From positions 45,210,388 through 45,274,387 of the forward strand of contig CM056738.1 of NCBI GenBank assembly GCA_029844215.1: 64,000 nt of DNA, in the 5' to 3' direction. Both the position numbers and the translations under genes were made by a program. Position 1 is the first letter of the stretch. Each line of letters begins with the position of its first letter. Shown piece after piece: positions 1 to 11,463 of the stretch. The notes below the pieces were generated by a model. It did not search any database and was not told where the DNA came from. It was given only the letters and a program-made list of their open reading frames with translations. Source of the stretch: Przewalskia tangutica (taxonomy: Eukaryota > Streptophyta > Magnoliopsida > Solanales > Solanaceae).

Positions 1-16
1 AAATTGGGTGTCAACA
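1..16 (-). repeat. Element A 3' LTR, terminal bases only
   Basis: The sequence ending GGGTGTCAACA matches the outer end of the other A LTR copy at 34,970-34,985 and the D LTR ends at 16,369 and 26,204. The rest of this LTR lies left of the window. Confidence 0.8.
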
Positions 17-31
17 ACTTGTCTCTCTTTG
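17..31 (-). other. Element A polypurine tract
   Basis: On the minus strand AAAGAGAGACAAGT directly precedes the LTR start TGTTGACACC. This is the expected place and composition for plus-strand DNA priming. The D element has the near-identical AAAGAGGGACAAGC in the same position. Confidence 0.75.
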
Positions 32-149
32 TATGGAGATGATGAAAGAGCCTTCAGACAAAGACGTTGACTTATAGCCAATTTTGTCTCTATTCTCGAA
101 AGTAAAGCAAAGATTAAGAAAAACAAGGACAAATACCGACTCAAAAATT

Positions 150-470
150 GTCTTAGTGTCGCATTATGATGACACTGGGCTACCGTGGTGATGCTGGGTA
201 AAAATAAGGCACGACTGACAAACGGGCTGGCATAGACTCAAAAATTATCCCAGTGTTGAATTATGATGACACTGGGCTGCTATGGTGACACTCTCAAAAC
301 AAGGTTAGCGCTAAAAAAATTATCCCAGTGTCGGATTATGATGGCACTGGGCTATTGTGATGACACTGGGTTATTGGTTATTGGTGTCGGAAAATTAAGA
401 AACGACTGACAAATGGGCTGACACAAAAATTAAAATTTGTCCCAGTGTCGAGTTATGACGACACTGGATT
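150..470. repeat. Four copies of a hairpin unit next to the PPT of A
   Basis: Copies lie near 152-179, 249-276, 324-351 and 441-467. The consensus is CCCAGTGTC, about ten bases, then GACACTGGG, so the arms are perfect or near-perfect inverted repeats. Spacing is about 75-115 bp. The same unit occurs in element D at 16,591-16,780 in the same place relative to the 3' LTR, although the other arrays of A and D differ. Confidence 0.8.
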
Positions 471-740
471 ATTGGTGATATGGGATGTTGGGGAGAGTGG
501 ACCGACGCTCGAGGCCACTTCTGCCATTTGTTGGGAAGGTTGCCTCCCCAACAAATTGTTCTGGTTTGCTGTATGAGAAAAATTCACGTTGTGCTCCTGC
601 TCCTGCATGCTAAAGCTCAAGAAAAAATTAGTGCATAACTGTCAAGGCAAAAATGATAAAGCAATGATATATAAGCAATATGATTCTGATAGTAGAGATT
701 TTATCCTGGGTAGCGTGTTGGCGAAGCTGTTGACGTTGTT

Positions 741-900
741 CTTGCGTTAATGTGTGTTGCCAATGCTGAGATGTCATCTTTGCGTGGACAAGCTGCCATT
801 GCGAATGCGAATATGTTGTCCTTGCGTTAATGCGTGTTGCCAATGCTGAGATGTCATCTTTGCGTGGACAAGCTGCCATTGCGAATGCGAATATGTTGTC
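741..900. repeat. 80 bp direct duplication in A 3' region
   Basis: Two adjacent 80 bp copies (741-820 and 821-900) are nearly identical and both start CTTGCGTTAATG. This is part of the hypervariable region between gag and the 3' LTR. Confidence 0.9.
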
Positions 901-1079
901 CTTGCATAGATGTGCTGCAACTACTTCTGTAGGCTAAAGTTCAAGAAAGAGTTAGTGCATAACTGCTAAGAAAAAATAATAAAGAATGAATATAAGAAAT
1001 GTGATCAGGTAGGTAGGAATATCATCATGTGTGATGCAATGTTGACGTTGTTGATAACGCCATTATGTTGATGTGATGT

Positions 1080-1460
1080 TATAAATGCTGAGATGTGCTG
1101 AATGATGTGAATGCTGATGTCGTCCATGTCCAGACGCGCTGAATACTGCGAATGCTGATGTCGTTTCTGCACGGACTTGTTGAATGCTGCGAATGCTGAT
1201 GTCGTCTCTGCACGGACTTGTTAGATATTGCGAATGTTGATGTCATCTCTGCATGAACTTGCTGGATGCTGCGAATGCTGATGTGTCTCTGCACGGACTT
1301 GCTGGATGCTACGAATGCTGATATGTCTCTGCGCGGACTTGCTGGATACTGATGTCGTCTCTGCACGGACTTGCTGGATGCTGCGAATGCTGATGTAGTC
1401 TCTACACGGACTTGTTGGATGTTGTGAATGCTGATGTAGTCTCTGCAGGACTTGCTGCAT
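1080..1460. repeat. Tandem array, units of about 40 bp
   Basis: About nine degenerate units contain GCTGATGTCGTCTCTGC followed by ACGGACTTGCTGGATGC. Unit length varies through small deletions. The open frames here (for example 1,079-1,366) are repeat translations and not genes. Confidence 0.85.
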
Positions 1461-1544
1461 CTGCTCCTGTCTCATCAAGATGAACCAATGAATATATGAA
1501 AAATAAGGAGCATAGTTTCTCAATGGTGTTTGGTGACAAATGTG

Positions 1545-2190
1545 TTTAAAATGCCTCTAAGGGTGATTGTTCCATGAGGTGCCTCTAAGGGTGTTTGTTC
1601 CCTGAGGTTAAATGCCTCTAAGAGTGTTTGTTCTCTGAGGTGAAATGCCTCTAAGGGTGTTTGTTCCCTGAGGTGCCTCTAAAGGTGTTTGTTCCTTGAG
1701 GTGAAAATTCCTCTAAGGGTGTTTGTTCCCTGAGGTGCCTCCAAAGGTGTTTTTTCCTTGAGGTGAAAATGCCTCTAAGGGTGTTTGTTCACTGAGGTGA
1801 AAATGCCTCTAAGGGTGTTTGTTCCCTGAGGTGCCTCCAAAGGTGTTTGTTCCCTGAGGTGCCTCCAAAGGTGTTTATTCCTTGAGGTGAAAATGCCTCT
1901 AAGGGTGTTTGTTCCCCGAGGTGCCTCCAAAGGTGTTTGTTCCTTGAGGTCGAAAATGCCTCTAAGGGTATTTGTTCCCCGAGGTGCCTCCAAATGTGTT
2001 TGTTTCTTGAGGTCGAAAATGCCTCTAAGGGTGTTTGTTCCCTGAGGTGCCTCAAAAGGTGTTTGTTACTTGTGGTGAAAATGCCTCTAAGGGTGTTTGT
2101 TTCCTAAGGTGCCTCCAAAGGTGTTTGTTCCTTGAGGTCAAAATGCTTCTAAGGGTGTTTGTTCCCTGAGGTGCTTCCAAAGATGTTTGC
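1545..2190. repeat. Tandem array, CCTCTAAGGGTGTTTGTTCC units
   Basis: Roughly twenty alternating variants of a unit of about 28-33 bp contain CTCTAAGGGTGTTTGTTCC and CCTGAGGTG. They are arranged in higher-order pairs, with a GCCTCCAAAGG variant alternating. Open frames inside are shadows of the repeat. Confidence 0.85.
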
Positions 2191-2254
2191 TCCTTTGTCT
2201 GGATGCGATGCATTTGTAAATCGCATTGAGTTGCAATGATGTCTTTGTGATCGA

Positions 2255-2735
2255 GCTGATATGCTGAATTTTGTTGCGGAATTTGAACTTTGATTGTTGT
2301 TGTTCTTTTCTGTTTCTGTCGCTCCTGCTAATATGAAGAACTGCGAAATTTGAACTTTGATTGTTGTTGTCTTTTCTGCTTCTGCTACGCAATTTGAACT
2401 TTGATGGTCGCTGTCTTTTCTGCTTATACTGCTTCTGCTAATATGAAGAACTGTGTAATTTGAGCTTTGATTGTTGCTGTCTCTTCTGCTTCTACTGCGG
2501 AATGTGAAATTTGATTGTTGCTAAATTTTCTACTTATGTCTGCGCTCAAAGAAAACTTGTGAGTTTGGAGGCGGTCGATTCTTATCGACTTTGCAGCTTT
2601 GATTCTGATGCTCCGGTGTCAGGCTCGTTTGGAAATTATGCGTTTATGAATCGCATGACTTGTGACCGATGATATGCTGGACCTTGTTGCAGAATTTGAA
2701 CTTCGATTGTTGCTGTGTTTTTTCTTTTGCTAATA
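2255..2735. repeat. Degenerate repeats with TTTGAACTTTGATTGTTG
   Basis: At least five units share TTTGAACTTTGATTGTTG followed by CTTTTCTGCTTCTGCT, with irregular spacing of about 65-80 bp and a last displaced copy near 2,690. A related single copy is seen in D near 19,050-19,120 (GGGATTTGATTGTTGATG). Confidence 0.7.
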
Positions 2736-3326
2736 TGGAGAACCTGCGCTCAAAGAAAACTTGTGAGTTTGGGGGGCGGTCGATTCGTATTGATTCTGCA
2801 GCTTCGACCCTTTGATATTTGCACACCTGGCTTGTCTGGACCTGTAACCCTGTTTGGTTTCCTGCCTTGGCTAATTATTAACTATGGCTTGTGACAAAGT
2901 GAGTATTTTGATAAAAATTTCTGTCGGATTGACTAAATGAACATTTTATCAAAATTGTCCCAATTTTAGCTTTAAAACATGCAAGGGTGCTTGGTTCAAA
3001 ACGAGTATCTTGGAGGATTGTTTTGTCTATCCTACCAAAAGTGTGTATTTTTTTATTGCAAAATAAGTGGAGAAAAATTTCTAATGGTGTGACCGAAGCT
3101 GATATGGCCGCCTACGTATCCCACCAAGAGAATCAGGTCAAACGTAGTTCACATTACAAGCAAAAAGAGGCAAAATATGTTAGACTGACTATGTATGTTT
3201 TAGATTCTCAGAGGACCAAGACAGGGGTACGAGTCCACTGGTTCAAAATGTCCCATTGCTCTGCATCTCAGATGGTAGGGTCCTCAGCGAAATCATCATG
3301 GATCACATTGTATTTCTGCTTCTTTT
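2736..3326 (-). other. Non-coding stretch of A between arrays and gag, with conserved block at 3091-3152
   Basis: No coding sequence is recognised. The block at 3,091-3,152 (GACCGAAGCTGATATGGCCG, then CCTACGTATCCC and AATCAGGTCAAACGTAGTTC) is strongly conserved with two tandem copies in D (19,345-19,402 and 19,450-19,512). Conservation between diverged elements outside coding sequence suggests an RNA or DNA signal just downstream of gag. Confidence 0.65.
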
Positions 3327-5083
3327 TCAACAATGAGAAAACTTTTGAGTCCTTCCACGCGGCTTTCTGTATCGTCTTCTTTTGATTCCCGTGCGATGCA
3401 TGTTTTCATAAATGACTAATTCAGGCGGAACATGCTCTGGCAAAGGAACACCTCCCTTCAAATTGCTTTCTTCTTCTACTACAACCATGTTCACATGGGC
3501 ATTGTCAGAGTTTGACAATGGGTAGTTGTATACATTGGGGGGGGGAGCTCTTTTCAATTGGATGACTCCTTTTTTGAGCAATTCTTCAATTTTGTCTTTG
3601 AGGGTATAACAATCTTTGGTGTCGTGTCCAATGACTCCAGAGTGGTATGCACAACATTTAGTCTCATCGTGCCATTTGGAAGTGGGTTTAGGGATATTTT
3701 CTGGGATTGGTTGGAGTATTCCTGTCATTCTTAACCTTTCATAGACATGGGCTAGGGGTTCGGCCAAAGGTGTATAGGTTTTGGTTGACTTTCTGCGAGG
3801 TTTGGGTGCGTCTCGTGGATGGACTCGTGGCTGGGGTGAGTATACAAGCTGTGTGTGATAAACAGGACAAGGTTGATGGCCTTGGGCATTTTGGCTGTAA
3901 TAGAAAGGCTGGGGATTTCTGGTGTTTTGGTCACAGCAGGGAGGCTGAGCTGGTGGGTTCTGGTAGGCTGACATTTGGTCTAGCCTATGTTCCTGGATCG
4001 TCATAACTTCGTCCGACTGTATTGCTTTGCTCATTGCTTGTGTTGTCGCTAGGTTTGTGATTCTCCCTGTTTTGATACCCTCTTCTATGAAGTATTCCAT
4101 TCTTACAACCTCATAGAAGCTTCGCCCTATAACACTTATCATTCTTTCGTAATATGTTGCATCCATCATAGATTGCACAAACAGAGTAGTCATTTTATTT
4201 TCTGTCATCGAGGGTTGAACTTTGGCTGCTTCCCTCCACCTCTTGGCGTATTCCCTGAATGTCTCTGTGGATTTCTGTTCTAACTTGGTCAGGTAAAACC
4301 TATCCAAGACTGTGTCGGTGTTAAATCTAAATCTGTCTACAAAATCATGTGCCATTGCGCTCCAGCTATGCTATTTTCTTGAATTCTGGCTAGTGTACCA
4401 ATCGAGTGCTTCGCCTGTCAAGCTTCTTACAAACAACTTCAAGATTGTGGCTTGATTTTTGCCTACTCCAACCAATTTGTCGCAATATGACCTTAAATGA
4501 GCGCGAGGGTTTCCTCTTCATCGAATAAGTCAAACTTTGGCACTTTATAACCGATAGGTAATTCAACGTCGGGATGCATGCAAAGATCCTCATACTCGAG
4601 CCCTTCATGTTCTTTGCTCGTTTGCATGTTTTTGAGTTCTTCCTTTAGGCGGTATATTTCCCTCGCTACATTTTCACTTGTCTGCATCCTTGCATGTTTT
4701 TCCATTTCCTTATGTTGATCATGGGGAGACAGGTTTGGCAGAATGGTAGGCAAGGGTTGTGCTTCTATTGCATGTATTGGTGACATATATTGCTAGTTCT
4801 GTGTCGTTGCCATTTGCTGAGTTTCCTGATAATCTCGGACGAGCGGAATATTTTGGACGAGTGGGATAGTTCGGGTAAGTGGAGCTTGAGGTATATATGG
4901 AGTTGGGTCATTTTGGGGTTGGCTTTACGGCTTGATGTGGTGTGGATTAGTGGGCTTTCGAAGTCGGTCAATCTCATTATGCATGGTTGCCATCTCATTC
5001 CTTTTTTCTAAATTTTCTGGTTCATTTCTTTGAAGAGTGACAAGTCCTAAGCGAGTTTGTTCGGACGACCCTGAATCAGTCAT
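3327..5083 (-). pseudogene. gag: gag of element A (Retrotrans_gag), frame-disrupted
   Basis: Encodes the capsid/nucleocapsid polyprotein of an Ogre/Tat-like Gypsy element. The start at 5,083 is chosen because MTDSGSSEQ aligns with the MTNSEAPE start of the D gag and lies just after the leader. Visible in order: a charged coiled-coil-like N-terminal part, the conserved stretch LCMHPDVELPIGYKVPKFD (near 4,530-4,590), the capsid core with RFYLTKLEQKS and REYAKRWREAA (3,327-4,355 frame), and a Cys/His segment CCAYHSGVIGHDTKDC that resembles a zinc knuckle. The frame changes at about 4,360-4,500 and 4,790, so the protein cannot be made in one piece. No protease follows. It is the same family as the D gag. 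Confidence 0.85.
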
Positions 5084-5961
5084 TTTGCTGGATGATTGTG
5101 CTTTTTGTGAAGAGGAGATGTTCTGTCAGTCTTAGTCAAATACGAACCGACCTTTCTTTTAAGGGGGAAGTAATAAAAACCTTTAAAATCCAGCAAACCA
5201 TGTTAGTATAATATATATATAAATATTGCAAAGATATAAGTAGCACATAGCAGGCGTATTGCACACAAAGTGGTTCCTAATATGCATGGGGCCCCTTTAT
5301 GCCAGAGATATGCCTAAACGCCAAATATGCGAGATTATGATAGATTTGTTCAAGCCGTCAAACTGTAATGTTTTTGTTGGAAATGACGATAAAATGAACA
5401 TGCATTTTCCAATTTCGGCATGTCATGTTTAGGCTTGGATTTGTCTACCATTGTCACGCTACACATAGTATGTTGATTGGTCGTTGGGTTGAGAAACCCT
5501 TCGACAAGTTTGGTATTTTCCTAATTGTGGTGTAGATACCAAGGACCGATCCACCTAAGGTAAATGTGTGCATGCCTTAAGATAAGGGGTGGTATAGCTC
5601 TATCCAAAGTTTGCTAAGATTTGGCTTACTAGACACAAAGTTCCCGAGCGGACAACTCGAGTGGGAAGGCTACGCGGCCACCGGATGGTCTGGACACTCC
5701 ACGTATAATACCAACTCTCTTAAATTTGGGTTTTATGAAAGAAATTTGTTGATGCACCAAGCGCACCTCGCTTGTAGTGTGTGATTGTGTGAATTTTCAG
5801 AGTGAAAGAAGTATGAGCGGAATACTAGTTTAAGGAAAGCGGTAACAAATAGCAATTACAACAGTTACAAATAAAAGCAATTTACAACACACAAGGAAAT
5901 TAAATATAAAAAGTAATGCCAAATAATAACCCTAGGTCTGTTATGGTCAAGAACCTGCTTA
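5084..5961 (-). other. 5' leader of element A
   Basis: Untranslated leader between PBS and gag. Two stretches are conserved with the D leader: about 5,285-5,400 (CCTTTATGCCAGAG, TATGCGAGATTATGA) and 5,631-5,700 (GGCTACGCGGCCACCGG). It may hold packaging or translation signals. A short AT run at 5,209-5,225 is simple sequence. Confidence 0.65.
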
Positions 5962-5979
5962 TCCCCAGTGGAGTCACCA
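5962..5979 (-). other. Primer-binding site of A, tRNA-Arg type
   Basis: Minus strand TGGTGACTCCACTGGGGA, four bases from the LTR end. It fits the 3' end of plant tRNA-Arg (ending TCCCCAGTGGAGTCG plus CCA) with one mismatch, as reported for Ogre elements. Confidence 0.8.
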
Positions 5980-5983
5980 TTTC

Positions 5984-7369
5984 TGTCACGCCCTTATTCG
6001 ACCGCGACATTCCTTCCTGCTTTAATAGGTTAGAAATAAAATAAAATGCTAAAAGGGGTGCAAATAATGCTAAAGGGTGCTAGAGGGTTCGCAGAGTCGC
6101 CACCTAATTAGTTTGGGTGAATTAAGACACATAAATGTTAACTAGGTTAAAGTCAACATTAACTCCATTTTTATGGTCTGCCAAACTAGTGTGAGATTCT
6201 GGGTAAGGGTTCTTTATTAATCTAGAGGGAACGGATTAGGCACCCTCTAAGATCCGCTAACTTGCGGTTGTCCTGCCAAACCTAGGTTGATTATTATGTT
6301 AGAGAAAATGCGTGTTTAAAAAGATGTTGCAAGTGTTTTATAAAAAAAAAAATGCATTTTTGATAAAAGATTTATAAGACTAATGCTATAAAAATATACG
6401 TAAAGTTTAAAAGTATATCTTTATAAAATGATGCAAAATTGATGTATTTACTAAAGATATGCATTTCATTTGCAAAACCGATTTTGATTAACATATGCAA
6501 GGTATGATATAAAAGATGCTATTTTTTACAATTAATAATAAGAAGATAATTTTATTATGAAATGAATTATAATGTCATTAAGTGATTTATGAGAAAATCA
6601 ATTTCTTTTGTTATGCATTAACTTCATGATTAGATATGCAATTTTATTTGTTAGGCAAGAGATTACACATGCATGACAAGCCTAAGATAAATAACTAGAA
6701 GTGCATTTCTAATTACCTTCCCACCTTATATGTTTAAAGACTAATTGCTCTGGCTCTCCTGTTAATTGCAAAGTTAGATGATAAAATTACAAGAAACAAA
6801 TAAAGACATAAAAATGAGGCAAGGAGGTTAAGAGAGTAAAGGAATTGAAATGGATGACTCCGTCCTATTTTGTTTTTCTAGGAATTGCCGATGAGGGAAC
6901 GCGATGGATGCTCATAGATGTGGGTCCTCATTTGAAGTAGCTCATGATGAGTCTTGCCATGAGACTCTTCATTTTTGCTCCGATGCATTTCATGTAAAAA
7001 AGGAAAAGAAAAGGATTAGTATGTATCCCAGACTTATCAAATAATAAATGAACGCTTGCATAAAATTAAACACATATATGAACTAGCTTTTATTTAATTA
7101 TATCAAGCCAAAGAACAAACTAGTAGATCCAAATAAAAGCCCAACTTTGTTCAACCGACCATTTGGGCCTCAGATACAGGCAGTAGGCCAAAGTAAGCCC
7201 CTAACATGAAATTTCCAAATTTAAAAAGAAAGCCAATCCATCCTATATATGTGATGGGCCCATCACTCTATTACAACTTTCTATCATTTATACATGTATC
7301 AGATTTCACACTAACTAGTTTTAGAGAATCTTAGAACCAGCTACCGACCATATGATTGGGCTGATATGC
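5984..7369 (-). repeat. Element A 5' LTR, inner part
   Basis: Starts (plus strand) TGTCACGCCC and runs to the insertion point of B at 7,369. The LTR resumes at 33,423. Added together the LTR is about 2.9 kb. The block at 6,191-6,269, with the minus-strand AATAAA at 6,213-6,218 and AGGGTGCCTAAT, is shared with both D LTRs although most of the LTR is not alignable by eye. No gene is seen inside. Confidence 0.85.
6213..6218 (-). terminator. Poly(A) signal in A LTR
   Basis: AATAAA on the minus strand inside a block of about 79 bp conserved with D (12,833-12,838 and 22,674-22,679). The position toward the 3' end of the LTR fits the R region. Confidence 0.6.
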
Positions 7370-9721
7370 TGTCACGACCCAACTCACGAGTCGTGATGGG
7401 ACCTACCCTATTCCCCCGAGTAGGCGAACCACATTCTTAATAACAAGTTAATCAGCGGAAAATAGAATAAAGAAAGAAGTTATTAAGTCTTAAATACTTA
7501 TAATCCCTAGAAATGTTACGACCTTCCCAAAATTTGGTCAAAAGGGTACAAGAGCACTAAACATGGTCTGTAATAGAAGTCTGAAAAATAAGTGTCCGAA
7601 GGCTACATATTGTCTGTCTACTTTGAAAGAAAAAGGAATCAACTAAGAAACCCTTCAGGGGCCACGGATGATCAAGTAGCTCACCCTGAATGACTGAAAA
7701 TTGTCACCCTCGCGAATCAGCCACGGGCGTAGAACTGGAACCTGTATCGTACTCTACACTCAACAAAAGTGCATCAAGAGTAGTATCAGTACAACACTAG
7801 CACCGATAAGCATCTTAGGCCGACAATGATTAGATAACACATGAAGAAGTTGAAACCAACAAGTAGCACATAGAGCACACAGGCATGGTCACATATCATA
7901 TATAGGTAAAGTGAAAAGAAATCAAGAATCTATCAAGACAGATATAGTTCACCGATGATCAATCAAATATAAGAGTGGATTAATGAAATGCAATGCAATA
8001 GTCACCTCTCTCACTCCACTCCTGTACACACATGCGAAGGGCTATGCCTCAAAGCCATGACCCATGGAGGACCCGCGAAGTACATGTACCACTCGTGCTC
8101 TCCGGATAGAACCTCGGAGGCCAATCACTCTCGCTCTCCGACAGAAACCTCGGAGGCCAATCACTCTCGCTCTCCGACAGAAACCTCGGAGGCCAATCAC
8201 TCACGCTCTCCGGCAGAAACCTCGGAGGCCAATCACTCACGCTCTCCGGCAGAAACCTCGGAGGGCATCAATATCATCACAACAATAATATAGAAAAAAA
8301 GTATGACAAACATGATTTCCGTCTCAACACATATCACACATAGATAATCAAAAAGCACAAGTCATATCAAGTGATAATCACAGAAAATAACACATATGGC
8401 AATAAGCCCACATAACAGCTGACGAAACCAACGTAATTGTAATTTATCTCCACTTCATGCAAGAAGGCCTATCATGCTATCCCTGTCACTTCCTACAACT
8501 ACATACGATTCACTAATCAGAGTCTAACTAAAGTAACCATAACCTACCACAATGTCAAGCGGGTGCGACGAACAATCAAGCCAATGTCTTTCCCTTGCGT
8601 AGAGCCTCTGAACGCTTAGAATCTAGAAAATATGCAAATTACGTAATAATACGAATCTAAGGACGTCCACCTTGCTATATTTATATTAACAATATTTTTA
8701 GCATTTCAATTGTCTGACTAAACCCCTACACATACAAAAATATTAGCATAACTTCAGGAATTTTAAATAACATTCCTTTCTTTCAACTTTCCAGAATTGT
8801 TTTGGTAAAACAAGGCAGAACTTTGAACAGTCATATCATTCAAACCACAGGTCGGATTTATCTCCGTAAGATCTCAAACTGACTGGATCAAAGATATCTA
8901 CAACTTTTATTCAGCCCATATTTTCATATTCCCTACGGATTTGTACAGTTTTTACGTTTTATATGTTGTCTCGCCTGAGTTTCGGTAAAACGAGGCAGAA
9001 CTTTAAACAGTCATAACTTTCAAACCATAAGTCGGATTTATCTCCGTAAGATATAAAACTGACGGGAACAGAGTAATCTACAACTTTTTTTCAGCCCATA
9101 CTTTTATATTCTTTACATATTTATACAGTTTTCACGTTTTTACCAACTGCCGTAATGATAATCCCTCAAGTTTCTCTTGTTCAAACGGATTGTGGAATTT
9201 TCGTGTAATGACTCCTTAAAACAAAAATTGATTTCATTCTACAACACATCATTATAAGGATTATAAATAGATTAACTCAACCATAAATATAGATTCTTCC
9301 TGAATTTAATAGAGCGTTTCATTTTCGTTTCCTGCTACTAGGGTTTTCTTGATTTTTTTGCCTTTCTTTCTTGTTTTGCTGTTGTCTCGTTTCTCCTCCC
9401 CTTCTCCCTTTTATTTTCTTTATTTTCCTTTCTTTTCTGCTTGCAGCGTTTTCTTCTCTCTTTTTATTTGTTTTCTTTTGTGCACGTTCTTTTTTTCTTT
9501 TAGCTAATAGAGCTGCTAGGTTTCCTCTTTGAATGTTTTTCCTCTCCCATTTTGTTTAGTAATTTAGTCGTGACCTACTAAGGTTTTGTGGGCTTGGCCC
9601 ACTTAATCCCTTAATTAATTTCATGCACATATCCCATATTAAAATCATCTAATTAAATACCCTATAGTCTCATACTTCTTTCGTAGTTTTAAAGTGTTAA
9701 ACGACCAAACGGGTCGTTACA
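7370..9721 (-). repeat. Element B 3' LTR
   Basis: Plus-strand start TGTCACGACCCAACTC, end GGGTCGTTACA. Contains a 36 bp minisatellite (8,105-8,265) and a pyrimidine-rich tract (9,330-9,500). Open frames inside follow the minisatellite and are not genes. Confidence 0.9.
8105..8265. repeat. 36 bp minisatellite in B LTR
   Basis: Four full units and part of a fifth of CCTCGGAGGCCAATCACTC then GCTCTCCG.CAGAAA. The other LTR (31,811-31,965) carries the same array with one shortened unit, so unit number and length changed after insertion. CCTCGGAGG is itself palindromic. Confidence 0.85.
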
Positions 9722-9735
9722 TTAGATACCAATCA

Positions 9736-9912
9736 AACAATCCCTTGTCCTCGAGCGACAAGGTAGGGGTGGAGAAAAGAGATACCCGAACTGTTGAACA
9801 ACTGAGGATATCTACTCCGCATATCCGCCTCGGTCTCCCAAGTGGCCTCCTCAACTTTCTCACTTGCCTATCCAATATTGCTACCGTCTCTTCCTTGAAT
9901 GGTAAGGAAAGT
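9736..9912 (-). pseudogene. End of chromovirus integrase/chromodomain, remnant
   Basis: Minus-strand translation gives ILDRQVRKL and, in another frame after a deletion, EEATWETEADMRSRYPQLF followed by a short tail and a stop near 9,736. This is the conserved C-terminal end of plant chromovirus (Tekay/Del-like) polyproteins, the chromodomain region thought to guide insertion. The segment normally between the two motifs is partly missing. It lies directly inside the 3' LTR, as expected for the pol end, and assigns B to the chromoviruses. The rest of pol is gone. Confidence 0.75.
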
Positions 9913-10972
9913 ATTAAAGTTGTTGAGCATCAAGAATCTATGTTATAAACCTCGTGTAAGCCTTCATGGCAATGATCACGCTGATAGTTACACTTGCTCA
10001 TTGTATCTATCAAATTTTTGATTAACTTAGCTAAAAATTAACTCTCCATTTCATGGCTGGAAATTTCCCCGTAGCTAGTTCCCATAAGTTTACACTGACT
10101 CTGATCGAATTGCTTGATTTTGATTATAACCACATCTCTGAATGAAATTAATTGATTCCACAAATACCATCATCGTCACCACAAGCCCTCAGTTGTAGCC
10201 GCAATCCATTATCAGACATGTACCAGTTAATTTTCTTGATTCTACTTACTCTTCTTTCACACCTTCTAATATCGTCATTAGTACAAAAAAAATCTATATA
10301 AAATACGTTGTCACCCACCACAAGTTTTAATCGTGACTCCTTCTCGCCAGAAAGAATATGTGCAAATCTTTGAGCCAATTCTAAATATTTTTGACATTAT
10401 CCAAGGCCTATCGCACTAATTTCAAATATGTTAGTTTAGTCGACTGAAGCTATTGAGTCAACACTCATCGTCCAATTCCCCTTAAACCTTCAAATGACGT
10501 ATTATGTGCATCGCTCTAGTGATTATTTTATCATCCCAAATTTGTCAAAAATTAGTCCATTTTCTCAACGACTTTCCACATCTATTTGTAACTCTTCAGT
10601 ATAACACTAAGTACATGTGAAAACCGTTAGAACAGTTTGTAAAGTTGCCATCAACTAAATATTATCAAATCTCCTTGTAAACTCCAATAAGCCTGATAAA
10701 CCCATTATATCTCTATTCTGAAATAAAATCTATCATATTTAAAAATGGGCTACTAGGATACCGATAAGCCTCTCTGGTAATGCATCCATAAGCCACTTGA
10801 CCCTAGATGAGAAGATCCGACCAAATGTAAAATGTAAAATTTCTCGAATATCACTAGTAGTCACTCGAACTGATTCCGAACATTAACAATATAAGTAGTG
10901 AGCCTTCCAAAAGTCTGTGATGACTCATTACGTCCATTTTCTCTTGAATAATCAATCTTGTGTCGTCACTCT
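9913..10972. other. Internal B sequence, no recognisable gene
   Basis: AT-rich decayed sequence between the integrase remnant and solo LTR C. Short open frames (such as 10,148-10,378 on the minus strand) match no motif I know. Confidence 0.5.
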
Positions 10973-11192
10973 TGTTACACCCCGTAAGTCCAGGACATGT
11001 ATAAGAGAATGTACGTAAGGAATCAAGACTTGGAAATTGGTACGAAAGGAAGAATTGTTTTTCCGACGGAAAATCTTCCGGGCGTCGGAAAGGAAAAATG
11101 TTCGTTGTTGAGAATTGGATTCTCAAAATGCATTATTTGAAGAGTATGAAACTTATTAACATTATGGAAATTTATTTTACGGATTTGGTCAT

Positions 11193-11463
11193 GTGGGGCC
11201 CACCCGAGGAATTTTACATTTTTGTGGGGCCCACGAGGGTTACGGAATTTTATGGACGAATGAGAGAGCGACACGTGGCACCTCCACCACTTAGTCTTGG
11301 TCGAATTAGTGAGGGGTAAAATGGTCATTGACCATCTTGGAAGATAAGTCTTCAAAGCTTGATATAATTGACCAAAGTCAACTTGCCACTTGGGCTTGAT
11401 CCTAGTGAAACTCATCCTAGCCACACATTTGTGATAATCTAAGCCTTCCATTGTGTTATATAA
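11193..11463 (+). promoter_or_regulatory. Promoter region of LTR C: two TCP-type sites, G-box, TATA box
   Basis: GTGGGGCCCAC occurs twice (11,193-11,203 and 11,224-11,234). It is a near-palindrome matching the GGNCCCAC site of plant TCP factors. ACACGTGGCA at 11,271-11,280 is a full G-box/ABRE match. TATATAA at 11,457-11,463 lies about 180 bp downstream. The order fits an LTR U3 promoter. Function is inferred from motifs only. Confidence 0.55.

Noticed and set aside
3707..4006. Plus-strand frame over the A gag
   Set aside because: Shadow of the minus-strand gag, whose protein motifs are clear.
8105..8265. CRISPR-like appearance of regular repeats
   Set aside because: Units are contiguous with no unique spacers and lie inside an LTR, mirrored in its partner LTR. 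The genome is a plant.
9330..9500. Pyrimidine tract in B LTR as an independent regulatory element or intron acceptor
   Set aside because: Present in both LTRs and read as purine-rich on the element strand. No splice context could be shown.
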